A stretch of 13,999 nucleotides of DNA from Methanosarcinales archaeon (GCA_030672345.1 DAOVGO010000006.1:1-13999); one strand, 5' to 3'; shown: positions 1 to 6,749, numbered from the stretch's first letter. Notes: generated by a model from the sequence alone, not told the origin. Numbers and translations are program-made.

Positions 1-60
1 AGGGGCGGGCGACCAGTTTTTTAGACGGGATCTATGTCCCAAAGTCTGGCCGGCCTTGTA

Positions 61-273
61 TCAAGCGATTACCGGAGCAACAGTGGCGGCTGGGTGGGTA
101 AGTAGTTTTTCATCGACAGTATAAGCACTGCGGAGCAGGTCATGCATGTTTTTTATTTTCTTCTGATAGTTGAGACGATGGTGCATGCGTGGGCTCTCGT
201 TGTGGTAACCTATGAAACCGGATGCCAATATGAAAGAAATGTTAGATCGGTGTGATCGGTGTGATCCGTGTGA
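61..273 (-). pseudogene. Fragment resembling C-terminal end of an integrase-core transposase
   Basis: The minus strand is open from just inside a stop at 274-276 to a stop at 61-63. It encodes about 70 residues that include FIGYHNESP followed by RMHHRLNY. This resembles the conserved end of DDE integrase-core transposases (IS3/IS481-like), where Y-x-N is followed by R-M/P-H-x-x-L-x-Y. The catalytic D, D and E segments that should lie upstream are absent, because the frame closes at 274-276 in a short tandem repeat. There is no start codon with a ribosome site and no terminal inverted repeats were seen. I read this as a decayed insertion-sequence remnant, but the match rests on about 20 residues and chance is possible. 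Nothing else recognisable was seen in positions 1-360. Confidence 0.35.
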
Positions 274-274
274 T
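245..274. repeat. 9-bp tandem repeat, three copies
   Basis: The unit GATCGGTGT is repeated at 245-253 and 254-262, then with one change (GATCCGTGT) at 263-271, followed by the first bases of a fourth copy. It lies between the transposase-like fragment and the ribosomal-protein promoter and closes the fragment's reading frame. No function is evident. Confidence 0.7.
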
Positions 275-360
275 TAGTATTGACGCAGATGCCCATGACC
301 GGTTGAATCGCAATTCCAGAATATCAGAAATCCCCGGGTTGGCAGCAAGGCGCATAGCAA

Positions 361-371
361 CCTATATATAC
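361..371 (+). promoter_or_regulatory. TATA box of the ribosomal protein operon
   Basis: CCTATATATAC is a strong archaeal TATA element. With the usual ~25-nt distance the transcript should start near 390, giving a leader of roughly 55-60 nt before the rpl7ae ATG at 449. The Shine-Dalgarno AAGGAGA (436-442) sits 6 nt before that ATG. Confidence 0.7.
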
Positions 372-448
372 CCTTCTTGCTGCTATTTTATGTACCGAAG
401 ATTCGAGTTAGACACCGATGACGGATTTGATCCAGAAGGAGATATAAA

Positions 449-814
449 ATGGCACAAATGTATGTTACATACGATGTTCCTGACGATCTACGCGAGAAAG
501 CGCTGGAATCGCTGGAACTTGCGAGAGACACGGGAAAGATCAAGAAAGGAACGAACGAGACAACAAAATCAATCGAACGTGGGGTAGCCCAGATGGTATT
601 GATCGGCGAGGATGTTAACCCGCCTGAGATCGTGGCGCACCTACCCATGCTCTGCGACGAGAAGAAGATCCCTTATGTGTACATAAAAAACCAGGACGAA
701 CTCGGGGCTGCATGTGGTTTTGGGGTCGGCTGCGCCGCTGTTGCAATCATCAATGCAGGAAAAGGCAAGAGCCTGCTTGAGGAACTCGCAGGCAAGATCG
801 CATCGTTGAGGTGA
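449..814 (+). CDS. rpl7ae: Ribosomal protein L7Ae (kink-turn RNA-binding protein)
   Basis: A 121-residue protein, the normal family length. L7Ae is a component of the large ribosomal subunit. In archaea it also binds kink-turns in box C/D and H/ACA guide RNAs and in RNase P RNA. Visible signatures are the RNA-contacting stretch GTNETTKSIERG at residues 34-45, EDVNPPEI at 54-61, LPMLCDEKKIPY at 65-76 and ELG near 84-86. The ATG is preceded by AAGGAGA at 436-442, which fixes the start. It is the first gene of the run and is followed after 4 nt by rps28e, the usual archaeal order rpl7ae-rps28e-rpl24e-ndk. An upstream open frame starting at 252 overlaps it and has no family resemblance. Confidence 0.97.
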   Translation: MAQMYVTYDVPDDLREKALESLELARDTGKIKKGTNETTKSIERGVAQMVLIGEDVNPPEIVAHLPMLCDEKKIPYVYIKNQDELGAACGFGVGCAAVAIINAGKGKSLLEELAGKIASLR

Positions 815-818
815 TGTC

Positions 819-1040
819 GTGGCAGACGATATGGACGATGGATATCCTGCTGAAGTGGTCGAGGTCGTTGGAACGACAGGGATGCACGGAGAGGCGACCC
901 AGATCAACTGCAGGGTGCTCGACGGACGGGACAAGGGCAGAGTCATCGCACGTAACTGCATAGGTCCTGTGCAGGTCGGAGACATCCTGATACTGCTCGA
1001 AACATCGAGAGAAGCCAAAAAATTGACAACGGGTAGGTGA
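819..1040 (+). CDS. rps28e: Ribosomal protein S28e
   Basis: A 73-residue small-subunit protein that starts at GTG, 4 nt after the rpl7ae stop. The ribosome site GAGGTGA lies across the end of rpl7ae, so the two genes are probably translationally coupled. The family core is clear: PAEVVEVVGTTGMHGEATQI, then CRVLDGRDKGRVIARNCIGPV, QVGDILILLET and the basic end REAKKL. S28e is an OB-fold-like protein near the mRNA exit region of the 30S subunit. Length and order match other archaea. The short acidic N-terminus MADDMDD is typical of the variable part of the family. Confidence 0.96.
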   Translation: MADDMDDGYPAEVVEVVGTTGMHGEATQINCRVLDGRDKGRVIARNCIGPVQVGDILILLETSREAKKLTTGR

Positions 1041-1045
1041 AGGGA

Positions 1046-1210
1046 TTGGAACAAGCAACCTGTTCATTCTGTGGAAACCTCATCGAACCCGGCACCGGCA
1101 AGATGTTTGTTAAGAAAGATGGCGCAGTCTATTATTTTTGTAAATCCAAGTGCCAGAACAATTTCAAGCTCAAACGAGTCCCAAGAAAGACCGAGTGGGC
1201 AAATAAGTGA
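1046..1210 (+). CDS. rpl24e: Ribosomal protein L24e (zinc-ribbon type)
   Basis: A 54-residue large-subunit protein. It reads MEQATCSFCGNLIEPGTGK, then MFVKKDGAVYYFCKSKC and a basic tail ending in KTEWANK. Four zinc ligands are present as CxxC (residues 6 and 9) and CxxxC (residues 32 and 36). I choose the TTG at 1046 because GGTGA at 1036-1040 lies 5 nt before it and because family members usually begin only a few residues before the first CxxC. An in-frame GTG at 1037, overlapping the rps28e stop as GTGA, would add three residues and cannot be excluded. The gene lies between rps28e and ndk, its expected position in euryarchaea. Confidence 0.93.
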   Translation: MEQATCSFCGNLIEPGTGKMFVKKDGAVYYFCKSKCQNNFKLKRVPRKTEWANK

Positions 1211-1278
1211 GAACTCGATGGTGTTTGGTTCGTATTCAAAAACCCAAGGATCTTCCACATCTCTTCAGGAGCGATTAA

Positions 1279-1728
1279 ATGGAACAGACGTACGTGATGA
1301 TCAAGCCGGACGGAGTGCAGCGTGGATTGATCGGCGAGATCGTATCCAGAATCGAGCGGAAAGGTCTCAGGATCGTTGCGATGCAGATGCGCATGATCAC
1401 CGACGATGTTGCGCGCAGACATTATGCAGAACACGTAGAAAAAGGCTTTTTCAAATCTCTGATCGATTTTATCACATCTTCTCCGGTTGTTTGCATGGTC
1501 GTGGAAGGTGAAAACGCAGTCGCGGCGATGCGCATGATGGGCGGTGCAACCGATCCGAAAGACGCTTCTGTTGGCACCATCCGGGGGGATTTCGGTCTGA
1601 ATGTTGGCAGGAACCTCATCCACACCGCAGATTCACTCGAATCGGCAGAACGGGAGATTGCGATACATTTTACTGGCGATGAGGTGGTCGAATACACGCG
1701 GGCAGAGGAAACGTGGGTGTATGAGTAG
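1279..1728 (+). CDS. ndk: Nucleoside diphosphate kinase
   Basis: A 149-residue cytosolic enzyme that moves the gamma phosphate of ATP to other nucleoside diphosphates through a phosphohistidine. Family features are TYVMIKPDGVQRGLIGEI at the N-terminus, HYAEHVEKGFF, a GATDPKDASVGTIRGDFG loop and the active-site stretch NLIHTADS with the catalytic histidine at residue 115. The usual bacterial and archaeal version is NxxHGSDS; here the residues after His are TADS, a mild variation. The start is supported by AGGAG at 1267-1271. It is separated from rpl24e by 68 nt and continues the ribosomal run. In many euryarchaea infB (aIF5B) comes next; here a CooC-type ATPase follows instead. Confidence 0.97.
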   Translation: MEQTYVMIKPDGVQRGLIGEIVSRIERKGLRIVAMQMRMITDDVARRHYAEHVEKGFFKSLIDFITSSPVVCMVVEGENAVAAMRMMGGATDPKDASVGTIRGDFGLNVGRNLIHTADSLESAEREIAIHFTGDEVVEYTRAEETWVYE

Positions 1729-1796
1729 ATAGACCCAGGCGACCCCGCTATCATGGACTGTCAGCATCAGCCCGAAACCGCAACTGGAGCAACCGG

Positions 1797-2555
1797 ATGA
1801 AGATCGCAATCACAGGCAAAGGTGGCGTTGGGAAGACCACGCTTGCAGGCACGCTTGCTAGGGTATTTGCGAAAGACGGCTTTTCGGTCCTTGCGATCGA
1901 TGCCGACCCTGACATGAACCTCGCGTCCGCAATCGGCATCAAAAACCCGCCCGCCCCGCTCACAGAACATAAGAAACTGATCGAAGAGCGGGCAGGCACC
2001 GGCGTGGGCGGCATCTTCAAACTGAATCCGAAGGTGGACGACATCGTCGGGCGGTTCGGCGCAACCGAGCAGGGCATCTCCATGATCACGATGGGTACCG
2101 TCGACAGGGGCGGATCAGGATGTATGTGCCCCGCCTCCTCGCTTTTGCGTGCGCTGATGCGCCACGTCCTGCTGCAGGAGCAGGGCGTCGTGATACTTGA
2201 CATGGAGGCTGGCATCGAGCATCTCGGGCGTGGGACTGCCCGCGGAGTTGATCTGATGATCGTGGTGGTCGAACCCGGGGCGAGATCGATCGAGACAGCG
2301 ACGCGGATCCGAAAGTTGAGCAAGGAGATCGGGATCGAGAGATTGTGTGCCGTAATCAACAAAGCGATCGACCGTGATACGATCCGCGCGCATCTGGACA
2401 GGCTTGAAATTCCTGTGATCGGGGAGATTCCGTATGATACGGCTCTGATACAGGCAGACATGGACAGGCAGGCACCGTTTGATGTTGGTGGGGATGCGGT
2501 TCTCGCGATTGAGGGGATAAAGGACGCAATCATGGCACAGGTGTATGCCCGCTAA
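1797..2555 (+). CDS. cooC: CooC-type carbon monoxide dehydrogenase nickel-insertion ATPase
   Basis: A 252-residue member of the MinD/ArsA/CooC P-loop ATPases. CooC proteins are nickel-binding dimeric ATPases that help load nickel into the C-cluster of carbon monoxide dehydrogenase. Visible features are the deviant Walker A GKGGVGKTT (residues 7-15, signature lysine K8), the switch I-like DADPDMN (35-41), the CooC-specific GCMCP pair of cysteines (C109 and C111) that binds metal at the dimer interface, and the Walker B/switch II region ILDMEAGIEHLGRG (133-146). The CxC pair separates it from MinD and Mrp/ApbC. The start has TGGAG at 1785-1789. It follows ndk after 68 nt on the same strand and could be read from the ribosomal promoter or its own. 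No CODH subunit gene is in the window. Confidence 0.9.
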   Translation: MKIAITGKGGVGKTTLAGTLARVFAKDGFSVLAIDADPDMNLASAIGIKNPPAPLTEHKKLIEERAGTGVGGIFKLNPKVDDIVGRFGATEQGISMITMGTVDRGGSGCMCPASSLLRALMRHVLLQEQGVVILDMEAGIEHLGRGTARGVDLMIVVVEPGARSIETATRIRKLSKEIGIERLCAVINKAIDRDTIRAHLDRLEIPVIGEIPYDTALIQADMDRQAPFDVGGDAVLAIEGIKDAIMAQVYAR

Positions 2556-2633
2556 ATGTATCCGAGGGGCTGATTCCGGGCATGGGTGCAAGTCGGGTTG
2601 TGAATTTTACAGGTGCTTCGAGTATTAATTTCT

Positions 2634-2653
2634 AAAAAAAGCGAATCGTTTTT
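2634..2653. terminator. A/T-rich bidirectional terminator between convergent genes
   Basis: Seven A residues, a short core containing the CGA/TCG inverted pair, and five T residues lie between the convergent cooC and DUF2240 genes. Each strand therefore reads a small stem followed by a U tract. The U tracts fit archaeal intrinsic termination, and the last T overlaps the DUF2240 stop codon. Confidence 0.5.
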
Positions 2654-3102
2654 CAGCGTGTCAGATGTCTGTATGCTTCATCGATCAGGTCAGCAACATC
2701 GATGCCGGACTTTCTTGCGACCAGCAGCGCGACAGCATCCGGTTCGACGATGCAGAGACTCTCCTGCGCTTCATTGATCATGCGTACGACCTCTTGCCTG
2801 CTCTTGACCGCAGAGAGCCGTTTGACCACCTGATCAAAGATTGTCACAGCCTTCTCTTCTAATATGCTCTGGTCGGGTCTGAAATCGATCGGGACTTCCA
2901 CAGATCCCGGATCGAAGAGCGGTTCTACCAGATCATCGGTGATTTTCACGAGTTCTTTCTTCTCAGCACTCTTTAGTACCGATTCTGCCTGATCTGGCGA
3001 GAACCATTTCAGGTCGAGCGAGAGCGCAAACACGAACTCGCTGATCGATATCACGCCTCCCTTCTTTCTGAATACGTATGCAACGACCTGTTTAAGCGTC
3101 AT
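2653..3102 (-). CDS. DUF2240 family protein
   Basis: A 149-residue protein resembling the archaeal DUF2240 family, whose biochemical role is unknown to me. It starts with a predicted winged-helix-like segment (MTLKQVVAYVFRKKGG, ISISEFVFALS), has a hydrophilic middle and ends with a helical part, EPDAVALLVARKSGIDVADLIDEAYRHL (120-147), that recurs in the family. I take the ATG at 3102 rather than an earlier frame-open codon near 3153. The ATG overlaps the stop of the preceding gene in the form ATGA and has GGGGAG just upstream, while the extra N-terminal 17 residues (rich in R and G) look like read-back into the neighbour. It is the last gene of a serA-led operon with 4-nt overlaps, so it is likely co-expressed with serine biosynthesis. 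Confidence 0.8.
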   Translation of the reverse strand: MTLKQVVAYVFRKKGGVISISEFVFALSLDLKWFSPDQAESVLKSAEKKELVKITDDLVEPLFDPGSVEVPIDFRPDQSILEEKAVTIFDQVVKRLSAVKSRQEVVRMINEAQESLCIVEPDAVALLVARKSGIDVADLIDEAYRHLTR

Positions 3103-3641
3103 ATCGCTCCCCGCCGCAGTTCTTCCACGACCGTGTCCGCCACGCGTCCGCACTCGGTTCTCTTGGAACCTGCATCGAGATGGACCTTGAGCGTGATCAG
3201 ATCACCGTCCAGATGCACCCGCACCAGATAATCGTCACCTGCGAACGCGATCCGGTTGTATTTCCCGTCAAGATAACTGTATTTCAATGATATCTTGAAA
3301 TCGAGCGTGCCATCGCTCTCGATTCCCTCCAGAATCTCCTCCACCGTGTCCAGGGTCAGGCGCACGAAATCAAGGTTGTTCTCGACGATATATGCCTCGA
3401 TGTCGCGCTTCGCCTGAATGGTATGCCCTCTCTGGTCGGGCGATTCGGTCGAGAACATCCCGTATTTGCCGTCCATTCCTGCCATCGCCCTGACCAGATA
3501 TGGAAGATCCTCATAATACCTGTATTTCTGCTCAAAGTGCACCCCACGCTGCGGAAAGCGATAATACACGCGTTTTCTCATGTCCATGGTCACGTTTACG
3601 TTCACATCCACGTTTACATTCGAGATCACGATTTGAATCAC
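3099..3641 (-). CDS. Conserved-looking hypothetical protein between serA and DUF2240
   Basis: A 180-residue soluble protein I do not recognise. It begins at a GTG that overlaps the serA stop as GTGA, and its own TGA overlaps the next gene's ATG. It is therefore held between two 4-nt overlaps, which is strong evidence that it is translated. The body alternates aromatic, charged and beta-like segments (KRVYYRFPQRGVHFEQKYRY, FKISLKYSYLDGKYNRIAF, DDYLVRVHLDGDLITLKVHL) with a helix near 98-110 (LDTVEEILEG). There are no transmembrane segments, cysteine clusters or nucleotide-binding loops. The first 18 residues are a valine-asparagine run (NVNVDVNVNV) from a repeating hexanucleotide. ATGs at 3587 and 3581 just after it are alternative starts, and neither they nor the GTG has a clear ribosome site. 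Function unknown. Confidence 0.75.
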   Translation of the reverse strand: MIQIVISNVNVDVNVNVTMDMRKRVYYRFPQRGVHFEQKYRYYEDLPYLVRAMAGMDGKYGMFSTESPDQRGHTIQAKRDIEAYIVENNLDFVRLTLDTVEEILEGIESDGTLDFKISLKYSYLDGKYNRIAFAGDDYLVRVHLDGDLITLKVHLDAGSKRTECGRVADTVVEELRRGAI

Positions 3642-5203
3642 AATCGGATCAGTTCGGCATCAAAGACCCCATCAACCGCCCGGATCTCGCCGAGCAACTC
3701 ATCAGAGACCTCTGAGTCGACATTCAGGATCATGATCGATGTGTCGTCTGCTCCGGCTTCGCTGACCTGCATCCCTGATATATTGATCTGTTCCCTGCCA
3801 AGAATCATGCAGCACGGACCGATGATATTTGGCTGGTTCCGGTGTCGTGAGACGATCATGTATCTCGACGGCGCAATATCGACATGGCACCCATCGATCT
3901 CAAGAATCCTTATGCGATCTCCGCCGAGTGTGCCACTCACCGATCTTGCACCATCACTTCCGGTAAGACCAATCGTTATCGACTGCGGTTCCTCTGTTTC
4001 GGCAGATTTACTCTCCTTGACCTTTATCTTCCGCCCTTTTGCGATCTCGGGCGCGTTCACATAGTTGACGCTCGAACCCATCGACGGCGCGAGCACGCCT
4101 TTTAATGCGGCAAGCGTGATCATCCGCACATCGGTGTCAAATATCCTGCCCGTGTATCCGATCTCAACCGCATCGAAGCTGCCTGACAGTTGAGCGCATA
4201 TACCCCCGAGCGTCTCAGCGATACCAATGTACGGCGCCACCACCGACATGACATCGGGTCTGATGGGCGGCAGGTTGATCGCACTCTTGACAGACTCGCC
4301 GCGAAGGGCAGCAAGAATCTGCTTTGCGACATCGACCGCCACCGCAACCTGCGCCTCCTCGGTGGATGCACCGAGATGCGGGGTAACGATCACACGCTCC
4401 AGTTTGAGCAGCGGACTCCCTGTTGGCGGTTCGTTCACAAAGACATCGATCGCTGCGCCAGAGACCTTACCATCGGTGACCGCACGGGCGAGCGCGTCTT
4501 CGTTGATGATCCCGCCTCGTGCGCAGTTGATGATCCTGACGCCCGGCTTCATGATCTCGAACTGGGCATCACTGATCATGTCTCTGGTTTCGCTGGTAAG
4601 TGGCGTGTGCACCGTGATGAAATCAGCCTGCTTTAACACCGTGTCGAGGTCTGTCAGTTCGATCCCGAGTTCCTTTGCGCGCTGTTCTGGTATGAACGGA
4701 TCATAAGCGATGATCTTCATCTCCATTCCACGCACACGTTTTGCAACCTCGATGCCGACCCTGCCAAGCCCGACTACGCCTAGAACCTTCTCCCTGATCT
4801 CGCTGCCCATGAATTGCTTGCGATTCCACTGGTTTGCTTTCAACGAGGCGTTTGCCTGCGGTATATTCCTTGTCATCGCAAACATCATCGCGATCGTGTG
4901 CTCCGCCGCTGAAATCGTGTTCCCTTCAGGCGTGTTCGCAACGATGATGCCTTTTTTTGTTGCTGCGGGTACATCGATGTTATCCACGCCGACTCCAGCC
5001 CTGCCGATGATCTTGAGGCGGTCTGCTGCCTCGATGATCTCCTCTGTCACTTTTGTTCCGCTTCTGATCACAAGAGCGTCGTACTCGGGTATGATGTCTG
5101 CAAGTTCCTGTGGCGCAAGACCTGTACGCACGTCCACGTCATGCTCGGACCTGAGAATCTGCAAACCCTCTTCCGCAAGCGGATCGCTTACAAGAATTTT
5201 CAA
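3638..5203 (-). CDS. serA: D-3-phosphoglycerate dehydrogenase
   Basis: A 521-residue enzyme oxidising 3-phosphoglycerate to 3-phosphohydroxypyruvate with NAD, the first step of phosphorylated serine synthesis. Domains in order: D-isomer 2-hydroxyacid dehydrogenase core with RAGVGVDNID (68-77), Rossmann loop GLGRVG (145-150) and catalytic R229, E258 and H276 (CARGG, NEPP, TPHLGAST); an intervening ASB domain at about 315-440; and an ACT domain at about 449-521 (RILEIDGCHVDI to the end), which in this family often gives serine feedback. I choose TTG at 5203 because GGAGGT lies 7 nt upstream (5211-5216). The in-frame ATGs at 5221/5218 leave GGAGGT inside the gene and fall at the predicted transcript start. 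The product then begins MKILVSDPLAEEG, as archaeal homologues do. It heads an operon with two downstream genes. Confidence 0.95.
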   Translation of the reverse strand: MKILVSDPLAEEGLQILRSEHDVDVRTGLAPQELADIIPEYDALVIRSGTKVTEEIIEAADRLKIIGRAGVGVDNIDVPAATKKGIIVANTPEGNTISAAEHTIAMMFAMTRNIPQANASLKANQWNRKQFMGSEIREKVLGVVGLGRVGIEVAKRVRGMEMKIIAYDPFIPEQRAKELGIELTDLDTVLKQADFITVHTPLTSETRDMISDAQFEIMKPGVRIINCARGGIINEDALARAVTDGKVSGAAIDVFVNEPPTGSPLLKLERVIVTPHLGASTEEAQVAVAVDVAKQILAALRGESVKSAINLPPIRPDVMSVVAPYIGIAETLGGICAQLSGSFDAVEIGYTGRIFDTDVRMITLAALKGVLAPSMGSSVNYVNAPEIAKGRKIKVKESKSAETEEPQSITIGLTGSDGARSVSGTLGGDRIRILEIDGCHVDIAPSRYMIVSRHRNQPNIIGPCCMILGREQINISGMQVSEAGADDTSIMILNVDSEVSDELLGEIRAVDGVFDAELIRL

Positions 5204-5242
5204 CTGTGATACCTCCATCATGAGTTTATGGTGTATCTATGA

Positions 5243-5257
5243 TCATATAACTTAAAA
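5243..5257 (-). promoter_or_regulatory. TATA box of the serA operon
   Basis: On the minus strand the sequence reads CTTTTAAGTTATATGATC, with the TATA-like AGTTATATGA at 5252-5243. The expected transcript start is near 5222, giving a leader of about 20 nt that contains GGAGGT (5211-5216) before the TTG at 5203. The element is nearly symmetric and could also serve the plus strand. Confidence 0.55.
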
Positions 5258-5414
5258 GCGTGCTTAGGTGTGTCACGGGCAGTTTTCGGAATAGTGACCG
5301 GAAGGTGATGAAGAAGATGGGTGGTGAGAGTGTTAGATCACGAATGCGGGACACCCCGGACGGATCACATGAATCTGGCTACCACATATTCCGTAAATTG
5401 GACGGAGTCAAGCG

Positions 5415-6398
5415 TTAAAACAATTTCAGATACATCCCGACCCCTGCATCGATTGCCTGCCGATAAACATGATTTGCTGTCGAGATATCCTGTATCGCAA
5501 GCCCGGTTGAGTCAAAGATGGTGATCTCGCCATCATCGGTCCTCCCCGGTTTTATTCCTGCGACGATCTCGCCGAGCGTGCCGTATATGTCATCGACGGT
5601 TATGATGCCCTTTTCGAGCGGTACATTGATCTCTCCGGAATGGGTTGCCTGCGCATAGTCGTCGATCACGATTCCGGATCGCTTGAGGATCATTGGATCG
5701 AGCTCCTGCTTGCCTTTTGCGTCAGCGCCGATGGCATTGATGTGCGTACCGTCCCGTATCCAGTCATCTGCCACGATCGGGCTTCTGACCGGCGTTGCCG
5801 TGACCAGTATGTCGCAGTTGCATACCTGCCGGATGCTGTCCATGATTCTGATGTCGCACTCAAGCCCGAGTTTCTCCATATCGTCCCTGAACCGCTTGCA
5901 GCTTGCGGCGGAGCGGGCAATGATCCGGACGGTCGTGATTTCGCGTACCTCGCAGATAGCACGCAACTGGGTTCGCGCCTGCTGCCCGGTGCCTACGATG
6001 CCAACCACCGCAGCATCGCGACGTGCAAGATGATCCGTAGCCACGCCCCCTGCCGCACCTGTCCGCATCTCTGTTAGGTAGGTGCCGTCCATCATCGCGA
6101 GCGGGGCGCCGGTCGCAGTCGAGTTCAGCACAATGATTGCCATCACAGCCGGGAGCCCCTTTTTCGGGTTGTCGGGGTGCACATTAACGATCTTGACGCC
6201 TGCGATATCCGCGGTCTCAAGGAACGCGGGCATGGTGCGGAGGTCCCCGTTGTGGCTTTGGAAGTACAGATATGATTTTGCAGGCATCTGCACCCTGCCC
6301 ATGCCGTGTTCCCTGAATGCCGCCTCAACTACCTCGAGCGCACCCTTGATGTCGAGCAGCCCTTCTACGTCGTCCTTGTTCAGCCATAGTACCTTCAT
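5415..6398 (-). CDS. ala: Alanine dehydrogenase, ornithine cyclodeaminase/mu-crystallin family
   Basis: A 327-residue NAD(P)-dependent enzyme. It closely follows the pattern I know for the archaeal alanine dehydrogenase of Archaeoglobus, which interconverts alanine with pyruvate and ammonia, rather than ornithine cyclodeaminase proper. Visible features are MPAKSYLYF (38-46), DLRTMPAFL (52-60), HPDNPKKGLPAVMA (74-87), MRTGAAGG (111-118), the Rossmann loop GTGQQA (136-141), THINAIGADAKGKQELD (218-234) and IFDSTGLAIQD (294-304). I choose the ATG at 6398, giving MKVLWLNKDDV as in the archaeal homologue. The adjacent ATG at 6401 and an open frame back to 6440 are possible, and no clear ribosome site decides. 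It is on the same strand as serA but 211 nt upstream of that start, with a separate serA TATA box, so it is probably its own transcript. A member with different imine-reducing specificity is possible. Confidence 0.9.
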   Translation of the reverse strand: MKVLWLNKDDVEGLLDIKGALEVVEAAFREHGMGRVQMPAKSYLYFQSHNGDLRTMPAFLETADIAGVKIVNVHPDNPKKGLPAVMAIIVLNSTATGAPLAMMDGTYLTEMRTGAAGGVATDHLARRDAAVVGIVGTGQQARTQLRAICEVREITTVRIIARSAASCKRFRDDMEKLGLECDIRIMDSIRQVCNCDILVTATPVRSPIVADDWIRDGTHINAIGADAKGKQELDPMILKRSGIVIDDYAQATHSGEINVPLEKGIITVDDIYGTLGEIVAGIKPGRTDDGEITIFDSTGLAIQDISTANHVYRQAIDAGVGMYLKLF

Positions 6399-6440
6399 CA
6401 TAGATTGTTGTGGCGGCAGGGGTTGATAATCGTTGTGCAA

Positions 6441-6694
6441 TGATGTGATCCGTGTATGTTGCTGCTATTTTGCCAGATCTCCGATTAATGTTTTAAACCT
6501 CATGAAACTTTTGTTACTACGGACACTCGGAACCGACGCAAAGATGGGACCGACTGCGGCAAGGGAGATCTACGATAATCCAGCATAAGGTGCCAATCGA
6601 GCATTTTTTATTTTTCTTTTTGTTCGGGGTTGTCAATCTCGCTTTTTTAGCAGCCGCACTCGATCATCCGATCCACCATCAAAAATTTCAAAAC
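6441..6694. other. Intergenic stretch with T-rich tract and one 28-codon ORF
   Basis: No recognisable gene lies here. A TATA-like TTTAAA (6492-6497) could serve ala on the minus strand. On the plus strand a 28-codon frame (6502-6588, MKLLLLRTLGTDAKMG...) ends shortly before a T-rich tract at 6604-6621 that could end a short plus-strand transcript. The ORF has no convincing ribosome site and no recognised relatives, so I do not call it a gene. Confidence 0.4.
6604..6621 (+). terminator. T-rich tract, possible archaeal terminator
   Basis: T6-A-T5-C-T5 on the plus strand, the kind of U-rich stretch that ends archaeal transcripts without needing a strong hairpin. No established gene precedes it on this strand. 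Only the 28-codon ORF at 6502-6588 or a short non-coding transcript could use it. Confidence 0.35.
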
Positions 6695-6705
6695 CTTTAT
6701 ATACC
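6695..6705 (+). promoter_or_regulatory. TATA box for winged-helix gene at 6880
   Basis: CTTTATATACC preceded by an A-rich stretch (AAAATTTCAAAAC) is one of the best TATA elements in the window. The transcript should begin near 6725, within a perfect palindrome, and would have a leader of about 155 nt before the ATG at 6880. Confidence 0.65.
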
Positions 6706-6712
6706 ATATCCC

Positions 6713-6731
6713 CAATAGCAAAGTGCTATTG
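6713..6731. promoter_or_regulatory. Perfect palindrome at predicted transcription start: operator candidate
   Basis: CAATAGCA-AAG-TGCTATTG has two perfect 8-bp arms with a 3-bp spacer. It begins 8 bp after the TATA box and covers the predicted start site. A dimeric winged-helix protein bound here would block initiation. The gene that follows encodes such a protein, so autorepression is the simplest reading, but that is inference. Confidence 0.5.
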
Positions 6732-6749
6732 ATTGATGTATGACGCGAG

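Noticed and set aside
377..389. TTGCTGCTATTTT shared exactly with 6459-6471, and TGTGATCCGTGT shared between 260-271 and 6444-6455
   Set aside because: About one shared 13-mer and several 12-mers are expected by chance in 14 kb, and the spacing between the two words differs at the two sites.
252..587. 111-codon plus-strand frame before and into rpl7ae
   Set aside because: It overlaps the secure rpl7ae gene by about 140 bp, has no ribosome site, covers the TATA box and leader, and is rich in Arg and Trp without family features.
3423..4706. Several plus-strand frames of 70-213 codons inside serA and its neighbour
   Set aside because: They lie opposite strongly supported minus-strand genes, show low-complexity Ser/Arg/Pro composition and have no ribosome sites; antisense shadows of GC-rich codons.
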